Origin: JAWLCA01 sp050485905
Lineage (GTDB): Bacteria > Pseudomonadota > Alphaproteobacteria > Rhodobacterales > Rhodobacteraceae
DNA: 9,363 nucleotides
Direction: 5' to 3'
NCBI GenBank assembly: GCA_050485905.1
Contig: JBJHCH010000133.1
Span: forward strand, 1-9,363
Position numbers and translations under genes: made by a program. Below are positions 1-5,719 of this stretch, piece by piece (position 1 is the stretch's first letter; each line of letters begins with the position of its first letter). The notes beneath the pieces were generated by a model. That model saw only the letters and a list, made by a program, of their open reading frames with translations. It searched no databases and was not told where the DNA came from.

Positions 1-284
1 CGGGCCGCGGCCAGCACTACGCGCTGGAGGTGAAGGGCGATTCGATGATCGAGGCCGGCATCAACGACGGCGACATCGTGGTGATCCGCGAACAGCAGAC
101 GGCCGAGAACGGCGATATCGTCGTGGCCCTGGTCGAGGGGCATGAGGCCACGCTGAAACGCTTTCGCCGCAAGGGCGGCATGATCGTGCTGGAGGCCGCG
201 AACCCGGTTTATGAGCCGCGCATCCTGCCCGACCATCAGGTAAAGGTGCAGGGCCGGCTTGTCGGGCTGATCCGCAGCTACTGA
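1..284 (+). CDS. lexA: LexA repressor, C-terminal peptidase domain (5' truncated)
   Basis: This is the C-terminal part of the SOS-response repressor, an autoprotease that is cleaved when RecA filaments form on damaged DNA. The reading frame is open from the left edge (first full codon at base 3), so the N-terminal winged-helix DNA-binding domain and the cleavage site lie outside the window. About 93 residues are visible. The catalytic serine is in the HYALEVKGDSM stretch (GDSM), and the general-base lysine is in ATLKRF some 37 residues later, as in S24-family peptidases. The protein ends GLIRSY, typical of LexA. An internal GTG at base 30 would make a spurious 84-residue protein; it is only a valine codon inside the domain. 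The next gene, kynA, starts 58 nt downstream on the same strand and has no known functional link. I see no SOS box here, but the lexA promoter is not in view. The identification is secure. Confidence 0.95.
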   Translation, partial: GRGQHYALEVKGDSMIEAGINDGDIVVIREQQTAENGDIVVALVEGHEATLKRFRRKGGMIVLEAANPVYEPRILPDHQVKVQGRLVGLIRSY

Positions 285-328
285 CCGCCTGCTGACAACC
301 GCCCCCGGATGGCCTATTCGGTCGCCGC

Positions 329-336
329 AAAGGGGG
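329..336 (+). promoter_or_regulatory. Ribosome binding site of kynA
   Basis: A purine run (AAAGGGGG) sits six bases before the ATG at 343. It supports that start codon for the dioxygenase. Confidence 0.6.
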
Positions 337-342
337 TGGCCC

Positions 343-1194
343 ATGACCGGAACCGACCGACCCGATACCTACGATCCCGCAAGCGACGGGGCCGAAATGG
401 CCTTTGACGCGCGCATGTCCTATACCGACTATCTCGGCCTCGATGCGATCCTGACCGCGCAGCACCCGGTCAGCGACGCCCATGACGAGATGCTGTTCAT
501 CATCCAGCACCAGACATCGGAGCTCTGGATGCGGCTTGCGCTCCACGAGCTTGACGCCGCCCGCCGGCTGATCGGTGCGGGCGACCTGCGCCCGGCCTTC
601 AAGATCCTCGCCCGCATCGCCCGGATCTTCGAGCAGTTGAACAGCGCCTGGGACGTGCTGCGCACCATGACGCCCGCCGACTACACCACCTTTCGCGAAG
701 CCCTCGGCCAGTCCTCGGGCTTCCAATCGGTGCAGTATCGGCTGATCGAATTTGCGGTCGGCAACCGCAATCCGGCGATGCTGCGCCCCCACGCCCATCG
801 CCCCGACCTGACCGCGCGGCTGACCGAGGAACTCGCCCGCCCCTCGCTCTATGACGTGGCCATCGCCCGCCTCGCCGCCGCCGGCCTGGACGTGCCCGAC
901 CATGTGCTGAACCGCGATCTCTCGCGCCCCTGGACCGTCGATGCGGATGTGCAGGCAGCCTGGCGGCAGGTCTATGCCGATCCAAGCCGCCACTGGGAGC
1001 TTTACGAACTGGCCGAGAAGCTGGTGGATTTCGAGGATTACTTCCGCCGCTGGCGTTTCAACCACGTCACCACCGTAGAACGGGTGATCGGGCTGAAGCG
1101 CGGCACCGGCGGCACCTCGGGCGTGGCCTATCTGCGCCGCATGCTCGAAGTCGAATTGTTCCCCGAACTCTGGCGCCTGAGAACGGAACTTTAG
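343..1194 (+). CDS. kynA: Tryptophan 2,3-dioxygenase
   Basis: This cytosolic haem enzyme opens the indole ring of L-tryptophan with O2 to give N-formylkynurenine, the first step of the kynurenine pathway. The 283-residue length is normal for the bacterial family. Visible signatures are SYTDYLGLDAIL near residue 26, FIIQHQTSELW with the active-site His56, QYRLIEF with the arginine that binds the substrate carboxylate, FNHVTTVERVIG with His241 as expected axial haem ligand, and GTGGTSG (Thr255) that closes over the substrate. The His56, His241 and Thr255 positions are one higher than those I recall for the Xanthomonas campestris enzyme. The ATG is preceded by a good ribosome binding site. Kynureninase and kynurenine formamidase, often beside kynA, are not in this window, so the rest of the pathway must be elsewhere. 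No attenuator or operator was recognised in the 58-nt spacer after lexA. The identification is very secure. Confidence 0.97.
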   Translation: MTGTDRPDTYDPASDGAEMAFDARMSYTDYLGLDAILTAQHPVSDAHDEMLFIIQHQTSELWMRLALHELDAARRLIGAGDLRPAFKILARIARIFEQLNSAWDVLRTMTPADYTTFREALGQSSGFQSVQYRLIEFAVGNRNPAMLRPHAHRPDLTARLTEELARPSLYDVAIARLAAAGLDVPDHVLNRDLSRPWTVDADVQAAWRQVYADPSRHWELYELAEKLVDFEDYFRRWRFNHVTTVERVIGLKRGTGGTSGVAYLRRMLEVELFPELWRLRTEL

Positions 1195-1257
1195 TCACGC
1201 TGACAAGTTTCTCTGGCAGGAATCAGGGTGATGGCACATGATCGCCCTGTTTGGTCC

Positions 1258-1263
1258 GGGGGA
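1258..1263 (+). promoter_or_regulatory. Ribosome binding site of the L,D-transpeptidase gene
   Basis: GGGGGA lies 8 nt before the ATG at 1272 and 5 nt before an in-frame GTG at 1269. It lies inside the longer reading frame that starts with TTG at 1251, so it argues against that upstream start. Confidence 0.5.
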
Positions 1264-1271
1264 TCCTTGTG

Positions 1272-1910
1272 ATGCGCTTTTTTGTCCTGTGCCTTTCACT
1301 CGTCACGCTTGCCGGCTGCATGCAGCCCTATGACGGGCCGATGGCCACCCGCGCCGCCACGCCCACCGTCACCCTGCCCGACCAGTCCTATGAAGCGCGC
1401 GCGGACGGCGCGCACCGCATCGCCGCCGTGCCGACCGACCGCGTTGACCCGCAATTCCAGCGTCAGGTCGTCGCCATCCGGACAGAGGAGGAGCCGGGCA
1501 CCATCATCATCGACACCGCCGCGCGGCACCTGTTCTTCATCCTCGATGACCGCCACGCCATCCGCTACGGCATCGGCGTGGGCCGCGACGGCTTCGACTG
1601 GCAGGGCGTGGCAGAGGTGCGCGGCGTCGGCCGCTGGCCCACCTGGACCCCACCGCCAGAGATGATCCGCCGCCAGCCGGAACTGGCCCGTTGGGCCGAG
1701 GGCCAGCCGGGCGGCCCGTCGAACCCGTTGGGCGCCCGCGCGATCTATCTGACCGAGAATGGCATCGACCGCGGCTACCGCATCCACGGCACGCCGGAAT
1801 GGCGTTCCATCGGCCAGGCAGCGTCGTCGGGCTGCATCCGGATGTTCAACCAGGATGTCATCGACCTGGCCGCGCGGGTCAGCCGCGGCGCCAAGGTCAT
1901 CGTACAATAA
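1272..1910 (+). CDS. L,D-transpeptidase lipoprotein (YkuD domain)
   Basis: This is a probable periplasmic peptidoglycan enzyme of the YkuD (ErfK/YbiS/YcfS/YnhG) class, which cross-links stem peptides or attaches proteins to them through a catalytic cysteine. From the ATG at 1272 it has 212 residues. Residues 1-16 are a lipoprotein signal (short hydrophobic core, lipobox LAGC, acylated Cys16). The residue after the cysteine is Met, not Asp, which suggests sorting to the outer membrane. A linker runs to about residue 76, then the YkuD domain runs to the end. It includes RWPTWTPPPEMI, His172 in YRIHGT and Cys188 in SSGCIRM, giving the family pattern HGT...SSGCIRM. Nothing follows the domain, so no peptidoglycan-binding domain is present. 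The start was chosen by the ribosome binding site and because the signal peptide begins there; GTG at 1269 is nearly equal. The stop faces the hemG-like gene tail to tail. Which L,D-transpeptidase activity it has (3-3 cross-linking or protein tethering) cannot be told. Confidence 0.92.
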   Translation: MRFFVLCLSLVTLAGCMQPYDGPMATRAATPTVTLPDQSYEARADGAHRIAAVPTDRVDPQFQRQVVAIRTEEEPGTIIIDTAARHLFFILDDRHAIRYGIGVGRDGFDWQGVAEVRGVGRWPTWTPPPEMIRRQPELARWAEGQPGGPSNPLGARAIYLTENGIDRGYRIHGTPEWRSIGQAASSGCIRMFNQDVIDLAARVSRGAKVIVQ

Positions 1911-1920
1911 GGAAATTTCC
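1911..1920. repeat. Perfect 10-bp palindrome directly after the transpeptidase stop
   Basis: GGAAATTTCC begins at the first base after the TAA stop. It is fully self-complementary with no loop, so it is not a normal terminator hairpin. A protein-binding site or chance are both possible. Confidence 0.3.
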
Positions 1921-1976
1921 ACAGCCGTTGCGCGATTGGGTGTTGCATCGCACGCCGCGGTTAGATCCCGTAAACT

Positions 1977-1992
1977 GTTGACAGCCGTCAAC
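1977..1992. terminator. Weak hairpin between convergent genes
   Basis: GTTGAC and GTCAAC form a perfect 6-bp stem around the loop AGCC, followed on the plus strand by TTT. It lies in the 106-nt spacer between the converging transpeptidase and hemG-like genes, where a terminator for either direction is expected. The stem is short and the T-run is poor, so the call is tentative. Confidence 0.25.
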
Positions 1993-2016
1993 TTTCGGCC
2001 GATTCAGCCCCGCAAC

Positions 2017-2550
2017 TCATCCCGCAGCACCCGCCCAGTCGTCCAGCAGCGCGGCCAGTTTCTGCCAGTCGGTGAACTCCACATCCTCGTCGCCCTGATG
2101 CTTCTGCCCCCGCTGCGATGCGATCCAGCGCATCGCCCAGTAGCGCAGGAAGTCATACTGCGAATAGCGCAGCGCGCCCGCGACATGCTCGACCCGCTTG
2201 GGCTTCCAGCCGCTGTCATCCCTGAACGCCTCCAGCACCGTCTCCAGCCCCTGCCAATCCTTCTCGTCCCGCCCCGCAGCGGACAGCGAGACCGACAGGA
2301 ACAGGTTCGGCATCCGGTCCAGCGCGGCGGCATGGGTGCGGGCGAGCTCCACCAGCGGCGCCTGGTAGCGCCCGGCGTGGATCGACCCGGCCAGGATCGC
2401 CCCGTCATAGGCCGCCGGCACCAGCCCATCGGCATCCGCCGCACCCAGCACCTCGACACTGTGGCCACGCGCGATCAGGTGGTCGGCGGCGAAGCGCGCG
2501 ACCTTGCGGGTCTGCCCCTCGGTCGTGGCATAGACGATCAGCAGTTTCAT
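2017..2550 (-). CDS. hemG: HemG-like flavodoxin (quinone-dependent protoporphyrinogen IX dehydrogenase family)
   Basis: This 177-residue flavodoxin-fold protein (E. coli HemG is 181) probably transfers electrons from protoporphyrinogen IX through FMN to respiratory quinone, the penultimate haem step, on the inner face of the membrane. The FMN phosphate loop is YATTEGQTR at residues 7-15. The following pieces line up with HemG as I remember it: GSIHAGRYQAPLVELARTHAAALDRMP (HemG: GASIRYGHYHSA...), SVSLSAAGRDEK, VAGALRYSQYDF and the final VEFTDWQKL. The ATG at 2550 is preceded by a GAGGGGGG ribosome binding site. The frame stays open upstream to 2781, but that part only mirrors the amidotransferase gene. 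Seventy bases separate it from that gene, so co-transcription is likely. Many alphaproteobacteria use the unrelated HemJ for this step, so a second role as a general flavodoxin or quinone reductase remains possible. Family membership is firm; the exact substrate is inferred. Confidence 0.8.
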   Translation of the reverse strand: MKLLIVYATTEGQTRKVARFAADHLIARGHSVEVLGAADADGLVPAAYDGAILAGSIHAGRYQAPLVELARTHAAALDRMPNLFLSVSLSAAGRDEKDWQGLETVLEAFRDDSGWKPKRVEHVAGALRYSQYDFLRYWAMRWIASQRGQKHQGDEDVEFTDWQKLAALLDDWAGAAG

Positions 2551-2620
2551 GGTGCCCCCCCTCGCTTCCAGCCGGCGCGACCACCCTGCCCCGGCGCGCG
2601 CCCGCGCGCCTTGCGCCAGA

Positions 2621-3400
2621 TCAAGCGCTGCGCTGCACCGGCACGCCCATCCGCCGCGCCGCCCAGTCCCGCACCGCATCGCCGAAGGCGGTGAACAGCG
2701 GGCGCGAGACCGGGTCGTTCGCCGCGTTCCATTCCGGGTGCCACTGCACCGACAGGGTGAAGCCCGGCGCGCCCTCGACATGGATCGCCTCCGGCGTGCC
2801 GTCCGGCGCGTGGCCCTCGATCACGATGCGACGCCCGGCGGTGTCGATGCCCTGACCGTGGAGCGTGTTGGTCATCACCTCCTCGGCGCCGAACAGGCGA
2901 TGGAACACCCCGCCGGCTGACAACCGCACCGGATGGCGCAGGGCGAACTTTTCCTCCAGCGTGCCGTCGGGGGGCATGCGGTGGTTCATGCGGCCCGGAA
3001 GATCGCGTATCTCGGGGTGAAGCGTGCCGCCAAGAGCGACGTTAACCTCTTGAAATCCCCTGCAAATTCCCAAAAAAGGCTGGCCGCGCTCGACACAGGC
3101 GCGCACCAGTGGCAGGGCGATGGCATCGCGGCCACGGTCAAAGGCGCCATGCGCCTCGGTCTCGGCCGCGCCGTATTCGCTGGGGTGCACGTTGGGCCGC
3201 CCGCCGGTCAGCAGAAACCCGTCGCAGGCGTCCAGCAGCTCGTTCACGGTGACGAAGCGGGGATCGGTCGGGATCAGCAGCGGCATGCAGCCCGCCACCT
3301 CTGCCACCGCCTGGCTATTCATCGTGCCGCCGGCATGGGCAGGATACTGGTCGTTTATCAGGTAGCTGTTCGAGATTATTCCGACGATCGGCCGGCCCAT
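2621..3400 (-). CDS. Class I glutamine amidotransferase, PuuD-like gamma-glutamyl-GABA hydrolase family (peptidase C26)
   Basis: This cytosolic amidohydrolase probably cleaves a gamma-glutamyl amide such as gamma-glutamyl-gamma-aminobutyrate, the last glutamyl-removing step of putrescine breakdown. It has 259 residues from the ATG at 3400, normal for the family. RPIVGIISNSY opens the domain. DGFLLTGGRPNVHP (around residues 60-73) forms the oxyanion region. The nucleophile is Cys113 in FLGICRGFQEVNVALGG, and the triad is completed by His221 and Glu223 in VQWHPEW. The MNHRMP segment is also typical of PuuD-type proteins. The start is set by a GAGGT ribosome binding site six bases upstream; a GTG two codons earlier abuts that site and is less likely. 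No other putrescine genes are nearby, so the substrate is unproven. It lies between the TauE/SafE transporter (63 nt upstream) and the HemG-like gene on the same strand. Other gamma-glutamyl substrates are possible. Confidence 0.92.
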   Translation of the reverse strand: MGRPIVGIISNSYLINDQYPAHAGGTMNSQAVAEVAGCMPLLIPTDPRFVTVNELLDACDGFLLTGGRPNVHPSEYGAAETEAHGAFDRGRDAIALPLVRACVERGQPFLGICRGFQEVNVALGGTLHPEIRDLPGRMNHRMPPDGTLEEKFALRHPVRLSAGGVFHRLFGAEEVMTNTLHGQGIDTAGRRIVIEGHAPDGTPEAIHVEGAPGFTLSVQWHPEWNAANDPVSRPLFTAFGDAVRDWAARRMGVPVQRSA

Positions 3401-3406
3401 GCTCAC

Positions 3407-3411
3407 ACCTC
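3407..3411 (-). promoter_or_regulatory. Ribosome binding site of the amidotransferase gene
   Basis: On the minus strand this reads GAGGT, six bases before the ATG at 3400. It touches the alternative GTG at 3406, so it decides for the ATG. Confidence 0.6.
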
Positions 3412-3463
3412 AACACTGCACGCCCAGCATAGCCAGTCGGCCCGCAAGGGTGAAGGGGCCGCG

Positions 3464-4288
3464 TCAGAAACCCATCACCTTGCGCAGCATGTTCAGCGCA
3501 ACCAGGGTGATGAAGACGGCAAATGCCCGTTTCAAGGGCACCGCGTCCAAAGCATGGGCCAGCCGCACGCCAAGGGGCGTGGTCACAAGGGTTGTCGCAA
3601 TCACGACCGCAAAGGCCACGAGGTTGACCGCGCCGACGGTGAAGGGCGGCCGCCCCTCTGGCGCGACGGTGACGAGCAGGAACCCGATCACCGAGGGCAC
3701 GGCGATCGCCAGCCCGAAGCCCGCCGCCGTGGCAACCGCGCGATGGATCGGCACGCCGTAGAGCATCATCGTGGGCACGCCGAACGACCCGCCGCCAATG
3801 CCCATCAGCACCGACAGAAACCCCATCACCGGCGACAGGACCGACCGCATGGCCAGCCCCGGCATGGTATCGGCGATGCGCCAGTGCGACCGGCCGAACA
3901 GCAGATAAAGCCCGACGCAAAGCGCCAGCAGCCCAAAGATCATCTGAAGCGTTTCCGAGCGCAGGCTGGCCGCCACCAGCACGCCGATCAGCGCCCCCAG
4001 CGCCAGCCCCGGTGTCCAGTCGCGCAGGATCGCCCAGTCCACCGCGCCGCGCCGGTGATGGGCCAGAACCGACCGGACCGAGGTGACGGCAATCGTGGCG
4101 AGCGAGGTGGCAAGGCAGATCTGCATGAGTTGCGCGCTGTCATAGCCGAGATAGCCGAAGGCATAAAAAAACGCGGGCACCAGCACGATGCCGCCCCCCA
4201 CACCCAGCAGCCCGGCGATGACGCCGGCGATGGCGCCGATCACGACGAGCAGCGCAAGCATCTGGAACAGAAGGAAGGAATCGGGCAT
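3464..4288 (-). CDS. TauE/SafE family membrane transporter (sulfite/organosulfonate exporter family)
   Basis: This integral inner-membrane protein of 274 residues belongs to a family whose characterised members move sulfite, sulfoacetate or related anions, usually outward. It has the internal duplication of the family. The first half carries GVIAGLLGVGGGIVLVPAF (about residues 22-40), and the second carries LSVLMGIGGGSFGVPTMML (about 158-176); the GxGGG and following proline recur in each. Hydrophobic stretches near residues 5-27, 33-47, 56-75, 93-107, 113-131, 150-162, 183-208, 219-237 and 254-268 fit about eight membrane helices. The ATG at 4288 is chosen because GAGGT lies five bases upstream; GTG at 4303 is the alternative. 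It follows dusA by 73 nt and precedes the amidotransferase by 63 nt, so it may be in an operon with them. No sulfur-metabolism gene is nearby to name the substrate. Confidence 0.93.
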   Translation of the reverse strand: MPDSFLLFQMLALLVVIGAIAGVIAGLLGVGGGIVLVPAFFYAFGYLGYDSAQLMQICLATSLATIAVTSVRSVLAHHRRGAVDWAILRDWTPGLALGALIGVLVAASLRSETLQMIFGLLALCVGLYLLFGRSHWRIADTMPGLAMRSVLSPVMGFLSVLMGIGGGSFGVPTMMLYGVPIHRAVATAAGFGLAIAVPSVIGFLLVTVAPEGRPPFTVGAVNLVAFAVVIATTLVTTPLGVRLAHALDAVPLKRAFAVFITLVALNMLRKVMGF

Positions 4289-4293
4289 CGGGA

Positions 4294-4298
4294 ACCTC
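4294..4298 (-). promoter_or_regulatory. Ribosome binding site of the TauE/SafE gene
   Basis: On the minus strand this reads GAGGT, five bases before the ATG at 4288. It favours that start over the GTG at 4303. Confidence 0.55.
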
Positions 4299-4361
4299 GT
4301 CACGGGACGGGGGACCGATAGCGGGGATGGGCGGCGGGCGCCAGTGCCCCGGCGTCAGGCG

Positions 4362-5375
4362 TCAGGCGGCTTCCGCAGCCTCCTGCAGCGGCAACAGGGC
4401 GGCGTCCAGCACCTCCAGCCCCGCGCCGGGGCGGTTGGCGCGTTCCGACAGCACGCGGCGCCAGCCGCGCGCGCCGGGGCGGCCGGAAAACAGGCCCAGC
4501 ATATGCCGCGTGACCGCCGAGAGCTTTCCGCCGCGCGCGAGGTGCCCGGCGATATAGGGCCGCATCGCCGCGACCGCGTCAAAAGCGTCGCCGCCCTGCG
4601 GGTCGCCCCAGATCCGCGCGTCGGCATCCAGCAGGATGGCGGCGGGGTCGTGATAGGCCGCGCGGCCGACCATCACACCGTCAAGGCCCCGGGCGAGGAA
4701 CTGCTCCACCTGATCCAGGCTGGTGATGCCGCCGTTGATGGCGATCTGCAGATCGGGGAAGGCGCGCTTCATCGCCACGACAAGCGCGTGGTCGAGCGGC
4801 GGGATCTCCCGGTTCTCTTTCGGGCTGAGGCCCTGAAGCCAGGCCTTGCGGGCATGGACCGCGATGCGGCGCACGCCTGCTTTCTGCATAAATTCCAGAA
4901 ACTTGGGAAGCACTTCTTCAGGTATCTGATCGTCCACCCCGATGCGGCATTTCACCGTCACCTCGACCGGGCCGGCAGCGGCGATCATGGCGGCCGCGCA
5001 CTCCATCACGAGCGCGGGCTGCAGCATCAGCGCCGCGCCAAAGCAGCCCGACTGCACCCGGTCGGACGGGCAGCCGACGTTCAGGTTCACCTCATCATAG
5101 CCCCAATCGGCCCCGATCCGCGCGGCCTGCGCCAGAAGCGCCGGGTCGGACCCGCCGAGTTGCAGGGCAACGGGATGTTCGACGGCATCGAAACCAAGCA
5201 GCCGGTCACGGTCGCCGTGGATCACGGCGTTGGTGGTCACCATCTCAGTGTAGAGCAGCGCGCGGCGGCTGAGAAAGCGATGGAAGACCCGGCAATGCCG
5301 GTCGGTCCAGTCCATCATCGGGGCGACGCTTAGCCTCGACGCGCTGACAGTGCTGTCTTTGTTGTTTTCTGTCAC
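4362..5375 (-). CDS. dusA: tRNA-dihydrouridine(20/20a) synthase DusA
   Basis: This flavoenzyme uses FMN and NADPH to reduce uridine 20/20a in the D-loop of tRNA. It is a TIM barrel with a C-terminal helical domain. From the GTG at 5375 it has 337 residues, near the family's usual 330-345. Signatures: RLSVAPMMDWTDRHCR at residues 14-29 (FMN-binding start of the barrel), ALLYTEMVTTNAV, QLGGSDP, EVNLNVGCPSDRVQSGCFGA with the catalytic Cys102, HARKAWLQGLSPKENREIPPL which distinguishes DusA from DusB and DusC, and the phosphate-binding INGGI and GVMVGRAAY. The start is uncertain. In-frame ATG at 5414 and GTG at 5453 would add 13 or 26 residues without homology, yet the GTG at 5453 has the best ribosome binding site (AAGGA, five bases away). 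Codon use before the conserved part is unlike the rest of the gene, which favours the short form. TauE/SafE follows on the same strand. Confidence 0.95.
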   Translation of the reverse strand: MTENNKDSTVSASRLSVAPMMDWTDRHCRVFHRFLSRRALLYTEMVTTNAVIHGDRDRLLGFDAVEHPVALQLGGSDPALLAQAARIGADWGYDEVNLNVGCPSDRVQSGCFGAALMLQPALVMECAAAMIAAAGPVEVTVKCRIGVDDQIPEEVLPKFLEFMQKAGVRRIAVHARKAWLQGLSPKENREIPPLDHALVVAMKRAFPDLQIAINGGITSLDQVEQFLARGLDGVMVGRAAYHDPAAILLDADARIWGDPQGGDAFDAVAAMRPYIAGHLARGGKLSAVTRHMLGLFSGRPGARGWRRVLSERANRPGAGLEVLDAALLPLQEAAEAA

Positions 5376-5719
5376 TGCCTTGTCGCCCTGCTGCCTGTCC
5401 CGTTCCTGTCTCATGGAGTGCAGTTTCTTGCCCGCTGCTGGCAGCTTCTGCACCTCTTTCCTTGGTCAGAAGCCGCGATGTTGCGGTGACATGGGTAGCA
5501 TCACCCGGCGCAGGCGCAAAGACCGCACCATTCTCTGGCAGAAGCGCAGGTGCCGGAGTTTGCGCGGGAGCCGCGCTCGGCGGATAGCACGGCGCGAATC
5601 CGACCGGCAACAGCCCACTGGATTCTTTTGAACCTGTGAGGTTCAGGGCGGATTAACCAGCGCCTGGGACGGTGCCCGCCGCGCACCTGGGCGATGGCGA
5701 CCTCGCCCCGACTGCCCAG
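5376..5719. other. Intergenic region between dusA and the catabolic operon, without a convincing gene
   Basis: About 340 nt separate the enolase-family stop from the dusA start. GC content is lower and codon patterns are irregular compared with the flanks. A minus-strand frame from TTG 5610 encodes a Pro/Ala-rich stretch and runs on into dusA out of frame; it has no good start or ribosome binding site and is not called. A poor minus-strand promoter match exists (TTGCCG at 5605-5610, TATCCG at 5581-5586, 18-nt spacing) that could serve dusA. A perfect dyad lies at 5629-5645. No hairpin with a T-run was found after the enolase-family stop, so termination there may be Rho-dependent. No tRNA-like fold was recognised. 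Confidence 0.6.
5629..5645. repeat. Perfect 17-bp dyad (7-bp arms, 3-bp spacer), possible operator
   Basis: TGAACCT and AGGTTCA are exact reverse complements around GTG. Neither strand has a T-run after the stem, so it does not look like an intrinsic terminator. Its length and symmetry fit a dimeric repressor site in the region upstream of dusA and downstream of the catabolic operon. No regulator gene lies in the window. Confidence 0.45.

Noticed and set aside
291..313. GCTGACAACCGC...CGGATGGC, nearly repeated at 2916-2937
   Set aside because: One copy lies in the lexA-kynA spacer and the other inside the amidotransferase coding region, with a small indel; no repeat family or third copy is seen, so chance is the simplest explanation.
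61..1065. Long minus-strand reading frame (334 codons) opposite lexA and kynA
   Set aside because: It is antisense to a clear dioxygenase gene; the Arg/Gly/Ala-rich product has no family features and is a high-GC shadow.
2551..2781. N-terminal extension of the HemG-like frame
   Set aside because: The added residues are Arg-rich and overlap the amidotransferase gene; the ATG at 2550 has a strong ribosome binding site and begins the flavodoxin fold.
2933..4321. 462-codon plus-strand reading frame
   Set aside because: It mirrors the amidotransferase and TauE/SafE genes, which carry clear motifs; the product is His/Arg/Gln-rich without domain signatures.
4354..4367. Tandem heptamer GTCAGGC x2 over the dusA stop codon
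   Set aside because: Two copies of seven bases in high-GC DNA have little weight and no visible function.
5245..5610. Minus-strand Pro/Ala-rich frame of 121 codons upstream of and overlapping dusA
   Set aside because: It starts with TTG without a ribosome binding site, and its second half is out-of-frame dusA. A leader peptide or gene remnant cannot be excluded but is not supported.
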